Shown piece after piece: positions 18,123 to 27,028 of a stretch of 64,000 nucleotides of DNA. The position numbers were made by a program, and so were the translations under genes. Within the stretch, counting starts at the first letter, position 1; each line of letters begins with the position of its first letter. The stretch lies in NCBI RefSeq assembly GCF_013184525.1, contig NZ_JAAOIZ010000001.1, positions 620,001-684,000 of the forward strand. The letters run 5' to 3'. The DNA is from Chryseobacterium sp. LAM-KRS1 (GTDB taxonomy: Bacteria; Bacteroidota; Bacteroidia; Flavobacteriales; Weeksellaceae). Under the pieces are notes generated by a model. The model saw only the letters and a list, made by a program, of their open reading frames with translations. It did not search any database and had not been told where the DNA came from.

Positions 18123-18974
18123 TTAATTGATTTTATAATAAGGATCGGAGAAATACCGGCTGGGTTTAATATAAGCTGTTTTCCGGTCTGCATCAAATAT
18201 CCATATGAACCTTTTGATCAGGTCAGCTGCAAAATAACTTACTTTTTGCGTTTTAAGATCTCCTGCAAAGAATCCTGCAGAAACATTTTTTAATGTTGTA
18301 TTTCCGATTTTAAACTCAGGTAAAATTCCTTGTTTTGTGATCACACTTTTTCCGCTGGAATTCTTTAATGTTTTCTCGCCCGTTATTTTTAATTTTTTAT
18401 CCAGCAGGTTATCTTCCGCAAACTGATTATTGTACAGAAGTCCACCGGAATATCCCGATTGTAACAGAAAGCGGCCGGTAATCGTTTTCCCATCGATTAT
18501 ATTTTCTGCTTCAATAAACAACTGATCCCTTTCCGGATATAATTTTATAGGCTGAAATCGCTCCAGATCGGGTAGATGATCATAAATTACAAACTGATTA
18601 TGGTCATAATCGATCTTGAAGGCCTTTCCGGAGAAAGCTCCTGTTCCGAACTTTCCGTCAGCTTCATGTCCGGTCAGTTCATTATCAAAAAAACGCACAT
18701 TTTTCCAGGTGATTTTTCCCAATTGCACCCTGTTGCTGTCACTGATTTCATCCTTATTAAAAATAATATGATCTGCCTTCCGGGTTCGTTGAGGGGATAT
18801 TGATGCATCCTCCATGGCAATCTGAAACATCAGATCTAGTGAATCCTTGTCATTAACCAGTGCTTTCACAATAATATTATTGTGCTTGGTTAATCTGAAA
18901 GGAATTGTTTCCTGTGCGTGAAGAGTCGTGAGGCCAATAAGGAAAAAGAGTATGAATTTTATTTTTGTCGGCAT
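18123..18974 (-). CDS. Secreted retropepsin-like protein lacking the catalytic DTG motifs
   Basis: 283 residues with a signal peptide (KIKFILFFLIGLTTLHAQ). It follows the layout of bacterial aspartyl-protease-like proteins: a first strand pair near 46-56, then DGKFGTGAFSGKAFKIDYD near 107-125 (like the DGILG..FL family element), then a second lobe with GRFLLQSGYSGG near 163-174. Where DTG would be expected the protein has LDLMFQIAMED and LLQSGYS, so it is unlikely to cleave peptides by this mechanism. Binding or structural use is possible. The family call is from memory of the pattern. Confidence 0.6.
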   Translation of the reverse strand: MPTKIKFILFFLIGLTTLHAQETIPFRLTKHNNIIVKALVNDKDSLDLMFQIAMEDASISPQRTRKADHIIFNKDEISDSNRVQLGKITWKNVRFFDNELTGHEADGKFGTGAFSGKAFKIDYDHNQFVIYDHLPDLERFQPIKLYPERDQLFIEAENIIDGKTITGRFLLQSGYSGGLLYNNQFAEDNLLDKKLKITGEKTLKNSSGKSVITKQGILPEFKIGNTTLKNVSAGFFAGDLKTQKVSYFAADLIKRFIWIFDADRKTAYIKPSRYFSDPYYKIN

Positions 18975-19097
18975 GGATAAAAGATTTCGGTATAGAAATT
19001 AACCTTTATTTTTGAAATATAAAAGAATAAAAATACTTGTTCATTTTTCGGTTGCAAAATATACCCCACAGTACTTAATTTTATAAAAAAAAGCGAA

Positions 19098-19874
19098 ATG
19101 ACAAATATTCAAATTTTCAGAGATCTGCATCATGGTAATGAACCTTTATTGGTGGGAAATGTATGGAATGTACAAAGCGCGAAAGTATACGAAAAGCTGG
19201 GCTATAAAGCTTTAGCCACTTCAAGCTCTGCGGTAGCCCATAGTTTGGGGTACGAGGATGGAGAAGAGATGAGTTTTGATGAGTATTTCTATATGGCTGA
19301 AAGGATACTGAAATCTGTTCATATTCCTGTATCTGTGGACCTGGAAGCGGGTTATGGAAATACAACCGATGAGATCGTTTCCAATATTTCCAAACTGTCG
19401 GCTGCCGGAGCTGTAGGGATTAATATTGAAGACAGTATCGTGGTGGACGGAAAAAGGAGATTACTATCACAGGATGAGATTTATGAAAAATTCCGACCTG
19501 TTATTTCAAAACTGAAAGACAATGCTGTTGAGATTTTCATCAATTTCCGGACAGATCCCTTTTTGATGGGAATTGAAAATCCTGTTGAAGAAACTTTGCA
19601 AAGAATCCGGATCTTTGAAGAACTGGGAGTGGATGGGATCTTTGTACCGTGTATTACCGGTGAAGAGGATATCAAAACCATCGTGAATGCCACGGAGACT
19701 CCTATCAATGTTATGTGTATGCCGGAATTACCCGATTTTGAAACTTTAAAAACGCTTAATGTAAAAAGAATTTCCTCCGGTAGTTTTTTAAACGGATACA
19801 TTTATGATCGTTTGGAAGATGCGGGCCGCGAGGTTGTTGCAAAACAAAGCTTTTCACCTATTTTTATATCATAA
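19098..19874 (+). CDS. Isocitrate lyase/PEP mutase-family enzyme
   Basis: 258 residues, a complete alpha/beta barrel of the ICL/PEPM superfamily. The metal-binding SVDLEAGYGN is near residues 78-87 and INIEDS near 113-118. The isocitrate/methylisocitrate lyase KKCGH motif is absent, so it belongs to the broader group of C-C lyases or hydrolases of 2-oxo acids whose substrate cannot be assigned. The stop overlaps the ada ATG by one base, implying coupled expression with the DNA-repair gene. Confidence 0.8.
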   Translation: MTNIQIFRDLHHGNEPLLVGNVWNVQSAKVYEKLGYKALATSSSAVAHSLGYEDGEEMSFDEYFYMAERILKSVHIPVSVDLEAGYGNTTDEIVSNISKLSAAGAVGINIEDSIVVDGKRRLLSQDEIYEKFRPVISKLKDNAVEIFINFRTDPFLMGIENPVEETLQRIRIFEELGVDGIFVPCITGEEDIKTIVNATETPINVMCMPELPDFETLKTLNVKRISSGSFLNGYIYDRLEDAGREVVAKQSFSPIFIS

Positions 19875-20917
19875 TGAGGCTTACAGAAGACAGAATGTAT
19901 CAGGCTTCCCTGGAAAAGGATTCCACATTTGAAGGAACGTACTGGATGGCCGTAAAAACGACCGGAATATTCTGCCGTCCCACCTGCACTGCCAGAAAGC
20001 CCAAAAGAGAAAATGTGGAGTTTTTTTTAGACACCAAAGAGGCTATCGCACATGGTTACAGAGCATGCAAAGTATGCAGGCCGCTGGAAAAACTCAATGA
20101 AACACCATCCTACATCCGGGAATTGCTGAATGAATTAATGGGTGATGAATCGGTGAAAATTAAGGACTCCGACTTGATCGCGAGAAATATAGAGCCGGTA
20201 ACAGTTCGCCGGTGGTTTTTGAAAAATCACGGGATTACTTTTCATGCTTTTCAAAGGAAACTGAAGGTAAATAAGGCTTTCAAAAGGATTAAAAACGGGG
20301 AAAGCATTCTCGATGCCGCAATGGCCTCGGGTTATGAAAGTCTGAGTGGTTTTAATGAACGCTTTAAAAATATAGTAGGAGTCTCCCCAAAACATACAGG
20401 AAGGCAGAAGATTATTGACCTTAAAAGGATTGAAACACCTTTAGGAACCATGTTTGCCTGTGCTGTTGATGAAGGAATCTGTCTTCTTGAATTTACAGAC
20501 CGGAAAAATATGGACCGGCAGTTTGCTTCGTTGTCAAAATTCCTCAATGCAGAAATCGTTCAGGGAGAAAACAAACATTTCCAGCAGCTCGAAAGAGAAT
20601 TACAGGAATATTTTGAGGGAAGGCGAAAGTCTTTTGATGTTCCGTTATACATAACGGGTACAGAGTTTCAGGAAAAAGTATGGCAGCTGCTACGTGAAAT
20701 TCCAATGGGGGAGACCAGGACCTATAAGCAGCAATCTGAGGTTTTAGGAAACCCAAAGGCTATACGTGCTGTAGGAACCGCCAACGGGATTAATAAAATA
20801 GCTATATTGGTTCCTTGTCATAGGGTGATCGGGTCTAATGGTGACCTGGTTGGCTATGCCGGTGGCATCTGGAGAAAACAAAAATTACTGGAGCTGGAAA
20901 AAGCGATCTTATTCTGA
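19874..20917 (+). CDS. ada: Ada: methylphosphotriester/O6-methylguanine methyltransferase and regulator
   Basis: 347 residues in three parts. The N-terminal Ada zinc domain has Cys34, Cys38, Cys65 and Cys68 (TGIFCRPTCTARKP and GYRACKVCRP), Cys34 being the expected methyl acceptor from phosphotriesters. Next is an AraC-type HTH (about 80-180, ARNIEPVTVRRWF and SGYESLSGFNERF). The C-terminal Ogt domain has the acceptor Cys315 in VPCHRVIG. Methylation would switch on its own operon, including the upstream lyase. Complete; no AlkA gene is seen nearby. Confidence 0.92.
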   Translation: MRLTEDRMYQASLEKDSTFEGTYWMAVKTTGIFCRPTCTARKPKRENVEFFLDTKEAIAHGYRACKVCRPLEKLNETPSYIRELLNELMGDESVKIKDSDLIARNIEPVTVRRWFLKNHGITFHAFQRKLKVNKAFKRIKNGESILDAAMASGYESLSGFNERFKNIVGVSPKHTGRQKIIDLKRIETPLGTMFACAVDEGICLLEFTDRKNMDRQFASLSKFLNAEIVQGENKHFQQLERELQEYFEGRRKSFDVPLYITGTEFQEKVWQLLREIPMGETRTYKQQSEVLGNPKAIRAVGTANGINKIAILVPCHRVIGSNGDLVGYAGGIWRKQKLLELEKAILF

Positions 20918-20965
20918 TTTTTTATTTAAATTTATAGAACGCATCATAACAAATATCCGAAATTT

Positions 20966-21499
20966 ATGAGTTCTGTAAATACCCTCCAAACAATGATCGA
21001 TGCCGGTTTATTTCAGGCTCAGAAAACCATTCAGCGATACCAGTTTTTAAAAGTAAAAGGAGAGACTGATACCCATATTTACTTTGTGCAAGAAGGAAGT
21101 GTAAGGATTTTTATCATGGATGAGGATGAAGAACGGATCGTCAGGTTCGGATATAAGGGGAACATTATTGTTTCACTTGATTCTTTTTTATCGGAAAAAC
21201 CCTCTGATTTTTACATCCAGGCTATAAAAAGGACTACAGTAAAAATAGCCTCCAAGCAAAATTTTTATGAGTTGATCCGGTCGGATGACCAGCATCTGAA
21301 TTGGTGGACCCATGTTCTGGAAGATCTCGTTCTGCAACAGATTGAAAGGGAAAAAGATCTCCTGATCTATTCTCCCCGTGAGCGTTTTAAGAGGGTTTTG
21401 AAAAGGAGTCCGAAGCTGTTTCAGGAGATTCCCAATAAATATATTGCCAATTATCTGCGCATGAGCCCCGAAACATTATCCAGGCTAAAGAAATCTTGA
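20966..21499 (+). CDS. Crp/Fnr-type regulator (cyclic-nucleotide-binding-like)
   Basis: 177 residues: a cupin-like sensor domain (about 20-115, with HIYFVQEGSVRIFIMDEDEE) and a short C-terminal HTH (FQEIPNKYIANYLRMSPETLSRLK). The arginine and glycines of true cAMP sites are not obvious, as is usual in these Bacteroidota proteins. It follows ada and precedes a DinB gene in the same direction. One of four such regulators in this window. Confidence 0.8.
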   Translation: MSSVNTLQTMIDAGLFQAQKTIQRYQFLKVKGETDTHIYFVQEGSVRIFIMDEDEERIVRFGYKGNIIVSLDSFLSEKPSDFYIQAIKRTTVKIASKQNFYELIRSDDQHLNWWTHVLEDLVLQQIEREKDLLIYSPRERFKRVLKRSPKLFQEIPNKYIANYLRMSPETLSRLKKS

Positions 21500-21553
21500 G
21501 TTCAATCAAGATTTCAGAATGGATTAAACCTGAAATTTGTAGAAAAAGGATCA

Positions 21554-22108
21554 ATGAAAATTCTTACCGCTCAATTATTATCAGAATTAAAGGAAATTAC
21601 GCAAAATAACACCCGGTACGTAGAAACTCTTCTCAATAGAACGGATCAGGAACTCAATTACAGAACCTCTGAAAACTCCTGGACTGTACTGGAATGTATA
21701 GCGCACCTTAACCGGTACGGTCAATTTTATATTCCGGAAATCCACCGAAGGATATTATCTTCAAAATTTCCACCCAAAGTTACTTTTTCACCTGGAATTT
21801 TAGGGGACTACTTCGCAAAGTCCATGCTTCCAAAAGAGAAGCTTAATCCAATGAAAACATTCAAAACAATGAATCCCATTCACAGTAAATTGGATAAGAA
21901 CGTGTTGAAGGATTTTATTGAACAACAGCATCAATTACTCGGACTGCTTGAGCAAGCTAAAGATATTAACCTTGAAAAGACCAGAACGAGCATCAGTATT
22001 TCAAAGCTTATTAAACTGAAGCTCGGAGACACTTTACGTTTTGTGATCTACCATCATTTGAGGCATATTGAGCAGGCAAAAAAAGTATTGGAAAGTCTTA
22101 AAAATTAA
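21554..22108 (+). CDS. DinB-family protein
   Basis: 184 residues, a DinB-like four-helix protein. His71 in ENSWTVLECIAHLNRYG and the C-terminal HHLRHIEQ fit the metal-binding histidines of the family. Members in Firmicutes are damage-inducible or thiol transferases; the function here is unknown. Its position after ada and a Crp-type regulator suggests a stress-related block. Confidence 0.75.
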   Translation: MKILTAQLLSELKEITQNNTRYVETLLNRTDQELNYRTSENSWTVLECIAHLNRYGQFYIPEIHRRILSSKFPPKVTFSPGILGDYFAKSMLPKEKLNPMKTFKTMNPIHSKLDKNVLKDFIEQQHQLLGLLEQAKDINLEKTRTSISISKLIKLKLGDTLRFVIYHHLRHIEQAKKVLESLKN

Positions 22109-22186
22109 TAGTGCGAAAGCAAAAATTATTAAGAATGGGGAGGGCTGTTTTATTTTGATTTCGTAATTTTAGGCAAAAATTTACAC

Positions 22187-22792
22187 GTGAAGAAATTACT
22201 ATTCGCAGTTTGCCTGTCTGCTTCAGCTTTAAGTTTTGCACAGGATTATTCTGTACCGGCAGCAAGTCCACGTCAGAGAGTGGAACAACAATTTTCGATG
22301 TCTAAGATTACGATCGATTATGGAAGACCCGGAGTGAAAGGCCGTAAAATTTTCGGTGAATTGGTTCCTTATGGACAGGTGTGGAGAGCAGGAGCAAACT
22401 CTTCAACAAAAATTACTTTCGGACAGTCCGTTAACTTTGGAGGGAAAACAGTTCCTGCAGGGACTTATGGATTATTCATTATTCCAACTGAAAAAGAATG
22501 GAAAGTTATTTTAAATAAAGATTTCCAGCAGTGGGGCGCGTACACCTATGATCCAAAGCAAGATGTTGTAGACGTTACCGTACCCGTAAATAAATTAGCA
22601 GATAAGCAGGAATGGTTTGAAATTACATTAAACCCTACCGATGAAAATTCCGGAAATTTGGTTATTAAATGGGATATGGCTCAGGCAGAAGTTGCTTTGA
22701 AGCCTGCAAAATTAGATGCGGTGATCAAAATTTCTGATAAGTTGAAAGAAATCAAGAAAATAGAAACCGACGCAGCTAAAACCAAAAGCTAA
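22187..22792 (+). CDS. DUF2911 secreted protein
   Basis: 201 residues starting at GTG (22187); a clean signal peptide follows (LLFAVCLSASALSFAQ). The body carries the DUF2911 signature: ASPRQRVEQQFSMSKITIDYGRP, KIFGELVPYGQVWRAGAN, and TYGLFIIPTEKEW. These periplasmic or secreted beta-sandwich proteins are common in Bacteroidota and functionally undefined. The 5 bases before the next gene suggest cotranscription with the GNAT and cupin genes. Confidence 0.85.
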   Translation: MKKLLFAVCLSASALSFAQDYSVPAASPRQRVEQQFSMSKITIDYGRPGVKGRKIFGELVPYGQVWRAGANSSTKITFGQSVNFGGKTVPAGTYGLFIIPTEKEWKVILNKDFQQWGAYTYDPKQDVVDVTVPVNKLADKQEWFEITLNPTDENSGNLVIKWDMAQAEVALKPAKLDAVIKISDKLKEIKKIETDAAKTKS

Positions 22793-22797
22793 GACGT

Positions 22798-23328
22798 ATG
22801 AATTTCTCTGTTCAACCTATTTTAGAAAATGATGAACTTCAATTAATCCCCTTGGTACAAGGGGATTTTGAATCTGTATACGAGGTGGCTTCAGATCCTA
22901 AGGTCTGGGAACAACACCCGAACAAAGACCGTTACAAGAGAGACGTTTTTGAAAGCTTTTTTCAGGGAGCGATGGAAAGTAAAGGAGCTTTTAAAATTAT
23001 TGATAAAGCATCGGGAGACGTATTGGGAAGCACCCGTTATTATAATTACGACGAAGATGACAGCAGCATCTTTATCGGGTATACGTTTTATGGAACAAAA
23101 TCCTGGGGAAAAGGCATCAATCCTAAAGTGAAAAAGCTGATGCTGGATTACATTTTTCAGTTCGTGGATAAAGTTCATTTCCATGTAGGAAAAGAAAATC
23201 TCCGCTCCCAGATTGCTATGGAACGATTGGGAGGTGTAAAAACAGGAGAAGAAGAGGTTGCTTATTTTGCAGAACCTACCCGGACCAACTTTGTGTACGA
23301 AATCAAAAAAGAAAGCTGGCTGAAATGA
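22798..23328 (+). CDS. RimJ/RimL-type GNAT acetyltransferase
   Basis: 176 residues; GNAT fold of the RimJ/RimL group: ELQLIPLVQGDFESVYEVASDPKVW near residues 13-37, SIFIGYTFYGTKSWGKGINP for the acetyl-CoA region (84-103), and HFHVGKENLRSQIAMERLGG near 131-150. The substrate is unknown, probably an N-terminal or side-chain amine. It overlaps the cupin gene by four bases. Confidence 0.83.
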   Translation: MNFSVQPILENDELQLIPLVQGDFESVYEVASDPKVWEQHPNKDRYKRDVFESFFQGAMESKGAFKIIDKASGDVLGSTRYYNYDEDDSSIFIGYTFYGTKSWGKGINPKVKKLMLDYIFQFVDKVHFHVGKENLRSQIAMERLGGVKTGEEEVAYFAEPTRTNFVYEIKKESWLK

Positions 23329-23684
23329 AAAAATATAAAATTCAGAAATCACCTTTTATCGTTCCCACTACAGATGGGAAACTTATTGAGGAACATTGGG
23401 GAAATTCTACGAATAATTCAGATATATCAATTGCTCATATGGTAGCACCTCCCGGTTGGAGCGAACCTCACCAGACTCCTCAGTTTGATGAATTTACCAT
23501 TATTGTTTCCGGAAAAAAGCAGTTTGAAATTGACGGTGAAACGGTCATCCTTGAAAAGGGGCAAAGCATTCTTGTGGAAAAGGGAGCCAGAGTGCGTTAC
23601 AGTAATCCTTTTACTGAGCCCTGTGAATACATTGCGATCTGTCTTCCTGCCTTTTCCATAGAACTGGTGAACAGGGAAGAGTAG
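23325..23684 (+). CDS. Cupin-domain protein
   Basis: 119 residues, a single cupin barrel: SEPHQTPQFDEFTIIVSG (motif 1 region, 46-63) and a C-terminal half with GQSILVEKGARVRYSNP. Some metal ligands are visible (His49, Glu57), so metal binding is plausible. It is the last gene of the DUF2911-GNAT-cupin run; its stop faces the dienelactone hydrolase across a long hairpin. Confidence 0.75.
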   Translation: MKKYKIQKSPFIVPTTDGKLIEEHWGNSTNNSDISIAHMVAPPGWSEPHQTPQFDEFTIIVSGKKQFEIDGETVILEKGQSILVEKGARVRYSNPFTEPCEYIAICLPAFSIELVNREE

Positions 23685-23699
23685 CCATTAATAAGAAAC

Positions 23700-23760
23700 C
23701 GGACAGTATATTGATCTGACAATATAAGGTTGTTGTATAGCCAGATCAATACATTGTCCG
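23700..23760. terminator. Long hairpin between convergent genes, probable bidirectional terminator
   Basis: 19-base arms 23700-23718 and 23742-23760 match with two differences (CGGACA...TTGATCTG against CAGATCAA...TGTCCG). The 61-base structure fills the cupin-hydrolase gap. The T tract is weak on both sides. Confidence 0.55.
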
Positions 23761-23768
23761 TATAAAAG

Positions 23769-24511
23769 TTACTTCAGAATTTCTTTCAAAAACATCAGGG
23801 TATGGTTCCATGCTCTCTTAGCCATCACTTCATTGTAATCAGGAGATTTTGGATCAGTAAACGTATGCTTTGAATGAGCATAGGTGATGATCTGCCAATC
23901 AGCAGCCCCGTCGTTCATTTCTTTCACCAGGTTATCATAATCCTGTTGGGTAACTCCTTTATCGTCTGCCGGATTTTCAATCAGCATTTTCGTTGAGATC
24001 GGACCGTTCTTTCTTGTCTGGTCCTTACCAATGCTTCCATGAATCGATACAACACCGGCTACAGGCATATTGGCCCTGGCAACTTCCAAAGCTCCGGTTC
24101 CACCGAAACAATAGCCGATCACAGCTACTTTCCCGTTGGATGCACCGCTCTTTTAAGCTGTTCTAACGCCAATGAAATCCGTTTTTGGTATTCCGTATAA
24201 TTTTGTTTGTAATGTCCCGCTGCTTTTCCGGCTGCGTCATTGTCGGCAGGAATATTCCCTTCACCATAAATATCAGCAATAAACGCAATATAACCTTGTT
24301 TTTCAAGCTCTACAGCAGCTGTTTTGGCTTCGTCATCAATTCCTTTCCAGGCGGGTAAAATCAGTACTCCCGGAAGCTTTTTTCCGGCATTGGATGTTAC
24401 AAGGCCATTGAGCTTCTGTGAGCCGTCCTGATAAGAAACGGGTTTTAAGTTTTGACTGAATAATGCTCCCGATGTCATAAAAAGGGTGGTTAATAAGATG
24501 GAACGTATCAT
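23769..24511 (-). pseudogene. Dienelactone hydrolase-family protein, broken by a 1-base deletion
   Basis: Two adjoining frames make one secreted hydrolase. 24511-24125 holds a signal peptide (SILLTTLFMTSGALFSQ) and the first half, with LKPVSYQDG and LPGVLILPAWKG. 24122-23769 holds IGYCFGGTGALEVA with the nucleophile cysteine, NPADDKG for the acid, and YAHSKHTFTD with the histidine. The change of frame lies in CTTAAAAGAGCGG; restoring one A gives KKSGASNGKVAVIGYC. Everything else looks intact, so it is a very recent mutation, a sequencing slip in an A run, or rarely programmed slippage. Confidence 0.85.
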
Positions 24512-24703
24512 ATTTTGTTATTTTAATTACACTAATATTCTTTAATAGCTGAATGAATATGGATGAGGTACGATCTTGAAACTGCATGTAGAGAGAGGGG
24601 TTTTCTCCTCAATAAAGTAACAAAAATGTATCAAAATCCTCATCTAAGTTAATAAAAATAACTTATTAGAAGAACCGTTAAAATATTGTTAATCCGTTAT
24701 TTA

Positions 24704-25315
24704 TTAGAATTTCAATCCCAAACCGATCAGTTCTTTTTCCAGATCTGTTGTAGGATATACCTGTATGGTATGAAAACCTAAAGATTCTGCCATTTCAATA
24801 TTCTTTGGATTGTCGTCTATAAAAACAGATTCATGAGCATGGATATCGTAACGTTCCAGTAGGAGATGCCATATTTTGGGATCCGGTTTTATCAGTTTTT
24901 CGGTTCCTGAAACCACAATTTTTCCATCAAAAAGCTGGAAGAAATCATAATTTTCAAGAGCGTAGGGAAATGTTTCTTCAGACCAGTTGGTGAGTCCGTA
25001 CAGGTGATAATTGGTTTTGCTGAGTTTTCTTAAAACCTCCACATTTTGTGGGATATCACTTTTCAGCATAACATGCCAGTTGTCATAATACGCTCTAAGC
25101 TCTCTTTCCCAATCCGGAAATTTCTGAACCTGAATGTTGGTTCCTTCCATAAGGCTTCTTCCCCGGTCCTGTTCCTCATTCCATTCCGACTGTGCGATGT
25201 GGGTAAGGAAATATTCCATTTTATCATCGTCATTGAAATAGTCCCTGAAAAAATATCTTGGGTTCCAATCCATTAAAACGCCCCCGAAATCGAATATAAT
25301 ATTCCTGATGTTCAT
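24704..25315 (-). CDS. HAD-family phosphatase
   Basis: 203 residues from the Met at 25315; an upstream in-frame Met at 25345 would add ten residues before the conserved NIIFDFGG and is less likely. HAD motifs: IIFDFGGVLMDWN with the nucleophile aspartate (motif I), GLTNWS (II), KLIKPDPKIW (III, Lys) and SVFIDDNPKNI (IV). The four-helical cap fits HAD subfamily IA (epoxide hydrolase-N/YihX-like). The substrate is unknown, probably a small phosphate ester. Confidence 0.87.
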   Translation of the reverse strand: MNIRNIIFDFGGVLMDWNPRYFFRDYFNDDDKMEYFLTHIAQSEWNEEQDRGRSLMEGTNIQVQKFPDWERELRAYYDNWHVMLKSDIPQNVEVLRKLSKTNYHLYGLTNWSEETFPYALENYDFFQLFDGKIVVSGTEKLIKPDPKIWHLLLERYDIHAHESVFIDDNPKNIEMAESLGFHTIQVYPTTDLEKELIGLGLKF

Positions 25316-25547
25316 AGTAATCCGCTCAATATTTACTAACCGCACAATAGCTTTATCATCTGAATTTTACATTCAACTGAATCTCTTAAGTGCTTTGTTA
25401 TTTAATGATTTACAATTTTTGTAGATTAAATGTAGGGAGATTTATGCTCTTATGAACTATAGACTGTGTTTAAAAATTGTGAACTATTAGTTAACGGGAG
25501 GATTCATATACAATTGGTTGCTAAGATATTTAATGGCAAATGAAATT

Positions 25548-25982
25548 TTAATGATCCGCTTTATAAAACTGATACTGCTCATTCTCAAAATAAGCATTGA
25601 TATGCTGAAGGCCGTTGGTAAGGACAATTTCTTTAGCTCCGATGATCGAATTATATCTTGCCGTTTGTTCAAAAGTTTTTTCCGTCAGTTTAATATGGGG
25701 AGCTTTGCATTCCACCAAAACAATAGGCTTGGCTTTTTCTGTGATCAGCAGGTCAACTCTTTTTGTGAGACCGTTTAAAACGATCTTTTTTTCTGTAACC
25801 AAAGCAGATACAGAGTAGGATTTTACAGTAAGATAATAATGTATCCAATGTTGTCTTACCCATTCTTCAGGGGTAAGCAAAAGGTAAGTTTTACGAACCA
25901 AGTCATAAATAAAAAACTTATCTTTGTCTTTCTTGAATTTAAAATCAAAAGTTTCCTGAAAATTCAGTTTTGGAAGTTCCAT
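25548..25982 (-). CDS. HSDR_N-type PD-(D/E)xK domain protein
   Basis: 144 residues matching the type I restriction HsdR N-terminal domain pattern: FDFKFKKDKDKFFIYDLVRK, LTPEEWVRQHWIHYYL, then the nuclease core RVDLLI...KPIVLVECKAP (Asp near 95, ExK near 108-110) and QTARYNSIIGAKEIVLTNG. There is no helicase or methylase gene nearby, so this is not a restriction system. Such short proteins are often encoded next to holA in Flavobacteriia. Its start is only 6 bases from the divergent holA start. Confidence 0.8.
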   Translation of the reverse strand: MELPKLNFQETFDFKFKKDKDKFFIYDLVRKTYLLLTPEEWVRQHWIHYYLTVKSYSVSALVTEKKIVLNGLTKRVDLLITEKAKPIVLVECKAPHIKLTEKTFEQTARYNSIIGAKEIVLTNGLQHINAYFENEQYQFYKADH

Positions 25983-25988
25983 TAAAAG

Positions 25989-27026
25989 ATGAAAGAATTA
26001 GATTTAATCCTCAAAAATATTAAAAATAAAGAAGTTTTACCGATTTATTTTTTCCACGGAGATGAACCTTATTTTATTGATGTTGTCGTAAAGGCTCTTG
26101 AACACGACTTTCTGGAAGAGGATGAAAAAGCTTTCAACCAGACCGTGACCTATGGGAAAGATACTACCTATCAGGAAGTTCTTTCGCTGGCAAGACAATT
26201 TCCTATGATGGGTGACAAGCAGGTGATCATTGTAAAAGAAGCACAGGATCTCAGGCTGAATGAAGAGGAAAGCAGAATCCTGGAATCTTATGTTGAAAAC
26301 CCTGTACCTTCCACCGTTCTTGTTTTTGCCCACAAGCATAAGAAGCTGGACAGCCGTAAAAAAGTAACAAAAGCATTGGACAAGGCAAAGGCTCTTTTCC
26401 TGAGCGAATCGATCCGGGAGAATAATCTTCCTAAATGGATTGCTGATGAATGCATCAAGCTGAACATTAAGACAGCACCTAATATTTCCCATCTTTTAGC
26501 GGAATATCTTGGAAATGATCTTTCACGGATCGCCAATGAGCTTGGAAAATTAAAGATCATTCTAAAGGAAGGAGAAGTTTTGGACGGAACGATCGTTGAA
26601 AACCACATCGGGATCAGTAAAGAATTCAATGTTTTTGAACTTCAGAAGGCTTTGGGAACAAAGAATTCCAATGCAGCATTTAAAATTGCCCATTTTATGG
26701 GAAAGAATCCCAAGAATAATCCTTTTGTGATGATGCTGGCCAGTTTGTACAATTATTTTTCAAATGTAATTATTTACCAGACAATGGCAGGGCAGCCACC
26801 ACAGGTTATCGCCTCTCAGATGGGAATCAACCCCTATTTTATAAAAGATTATGCGGAGACAGCCAGGCTATATCCTCTGAAACATGCAACAAGGGTTATT
26901 TCTATTTTAAGGGAATTCGATATGAAAGGAAAGGGGCTTGGTGCCGTGAATATGAGCGAAGCAGAATTGATCAAGGAACTGGTATATAAGATTATTAATG
27001 TGGATAAGTTTAAGATGAAGGTGTAG
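25989..27026 (+). CDS. holA: DNA polymerase III subunit delta (clamp loader)
   Basis: 345 residues; opens the sliding clamp as part of the clamp loader. N-terminal PIYFFHGDEPYFIDVVVKAL (18-37), FPMMGDKQVIIVKEAQDL near 74-91, and FVMMLASLYNYFSNVI in the C-terminal collar. Full length. It is divergent from the HSDR_N gene with overlapping upstream regions, so the two promoters must lie inside each other's coding sequence or be shared. Confidence 0.9.
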   Translation: MKELDLILKNIKNKEVLPIYFFHGDEPYFIDVVVKALEHDFLEEDEKAFNQTVTYGKDTTYQEVLSLARQFPMMGDKQVIIVKEAQDLRLNEEESRILESYVENPVPSTVLVFAHKHKKLDSRKKVTKALDKAKALFLSESIRENNLPKWIADECIKLNIKTAPNISHLLAEYLGNDLSRIANELGKLKIILKEGEVLDGTIVENHIGISKEFNVFELQKALGTKNSNAAFKIAHFMGKNPKNNPFVMMLASLYNYFSNVIIYQTMAGQPPQVIASQMGINPYFIKDYAETARLYPLKHATRVISILREFDMKGKGLGAVNMSEAELIKELVYKIINVDKFKMKV

Positions 27027-27028
27027 GT

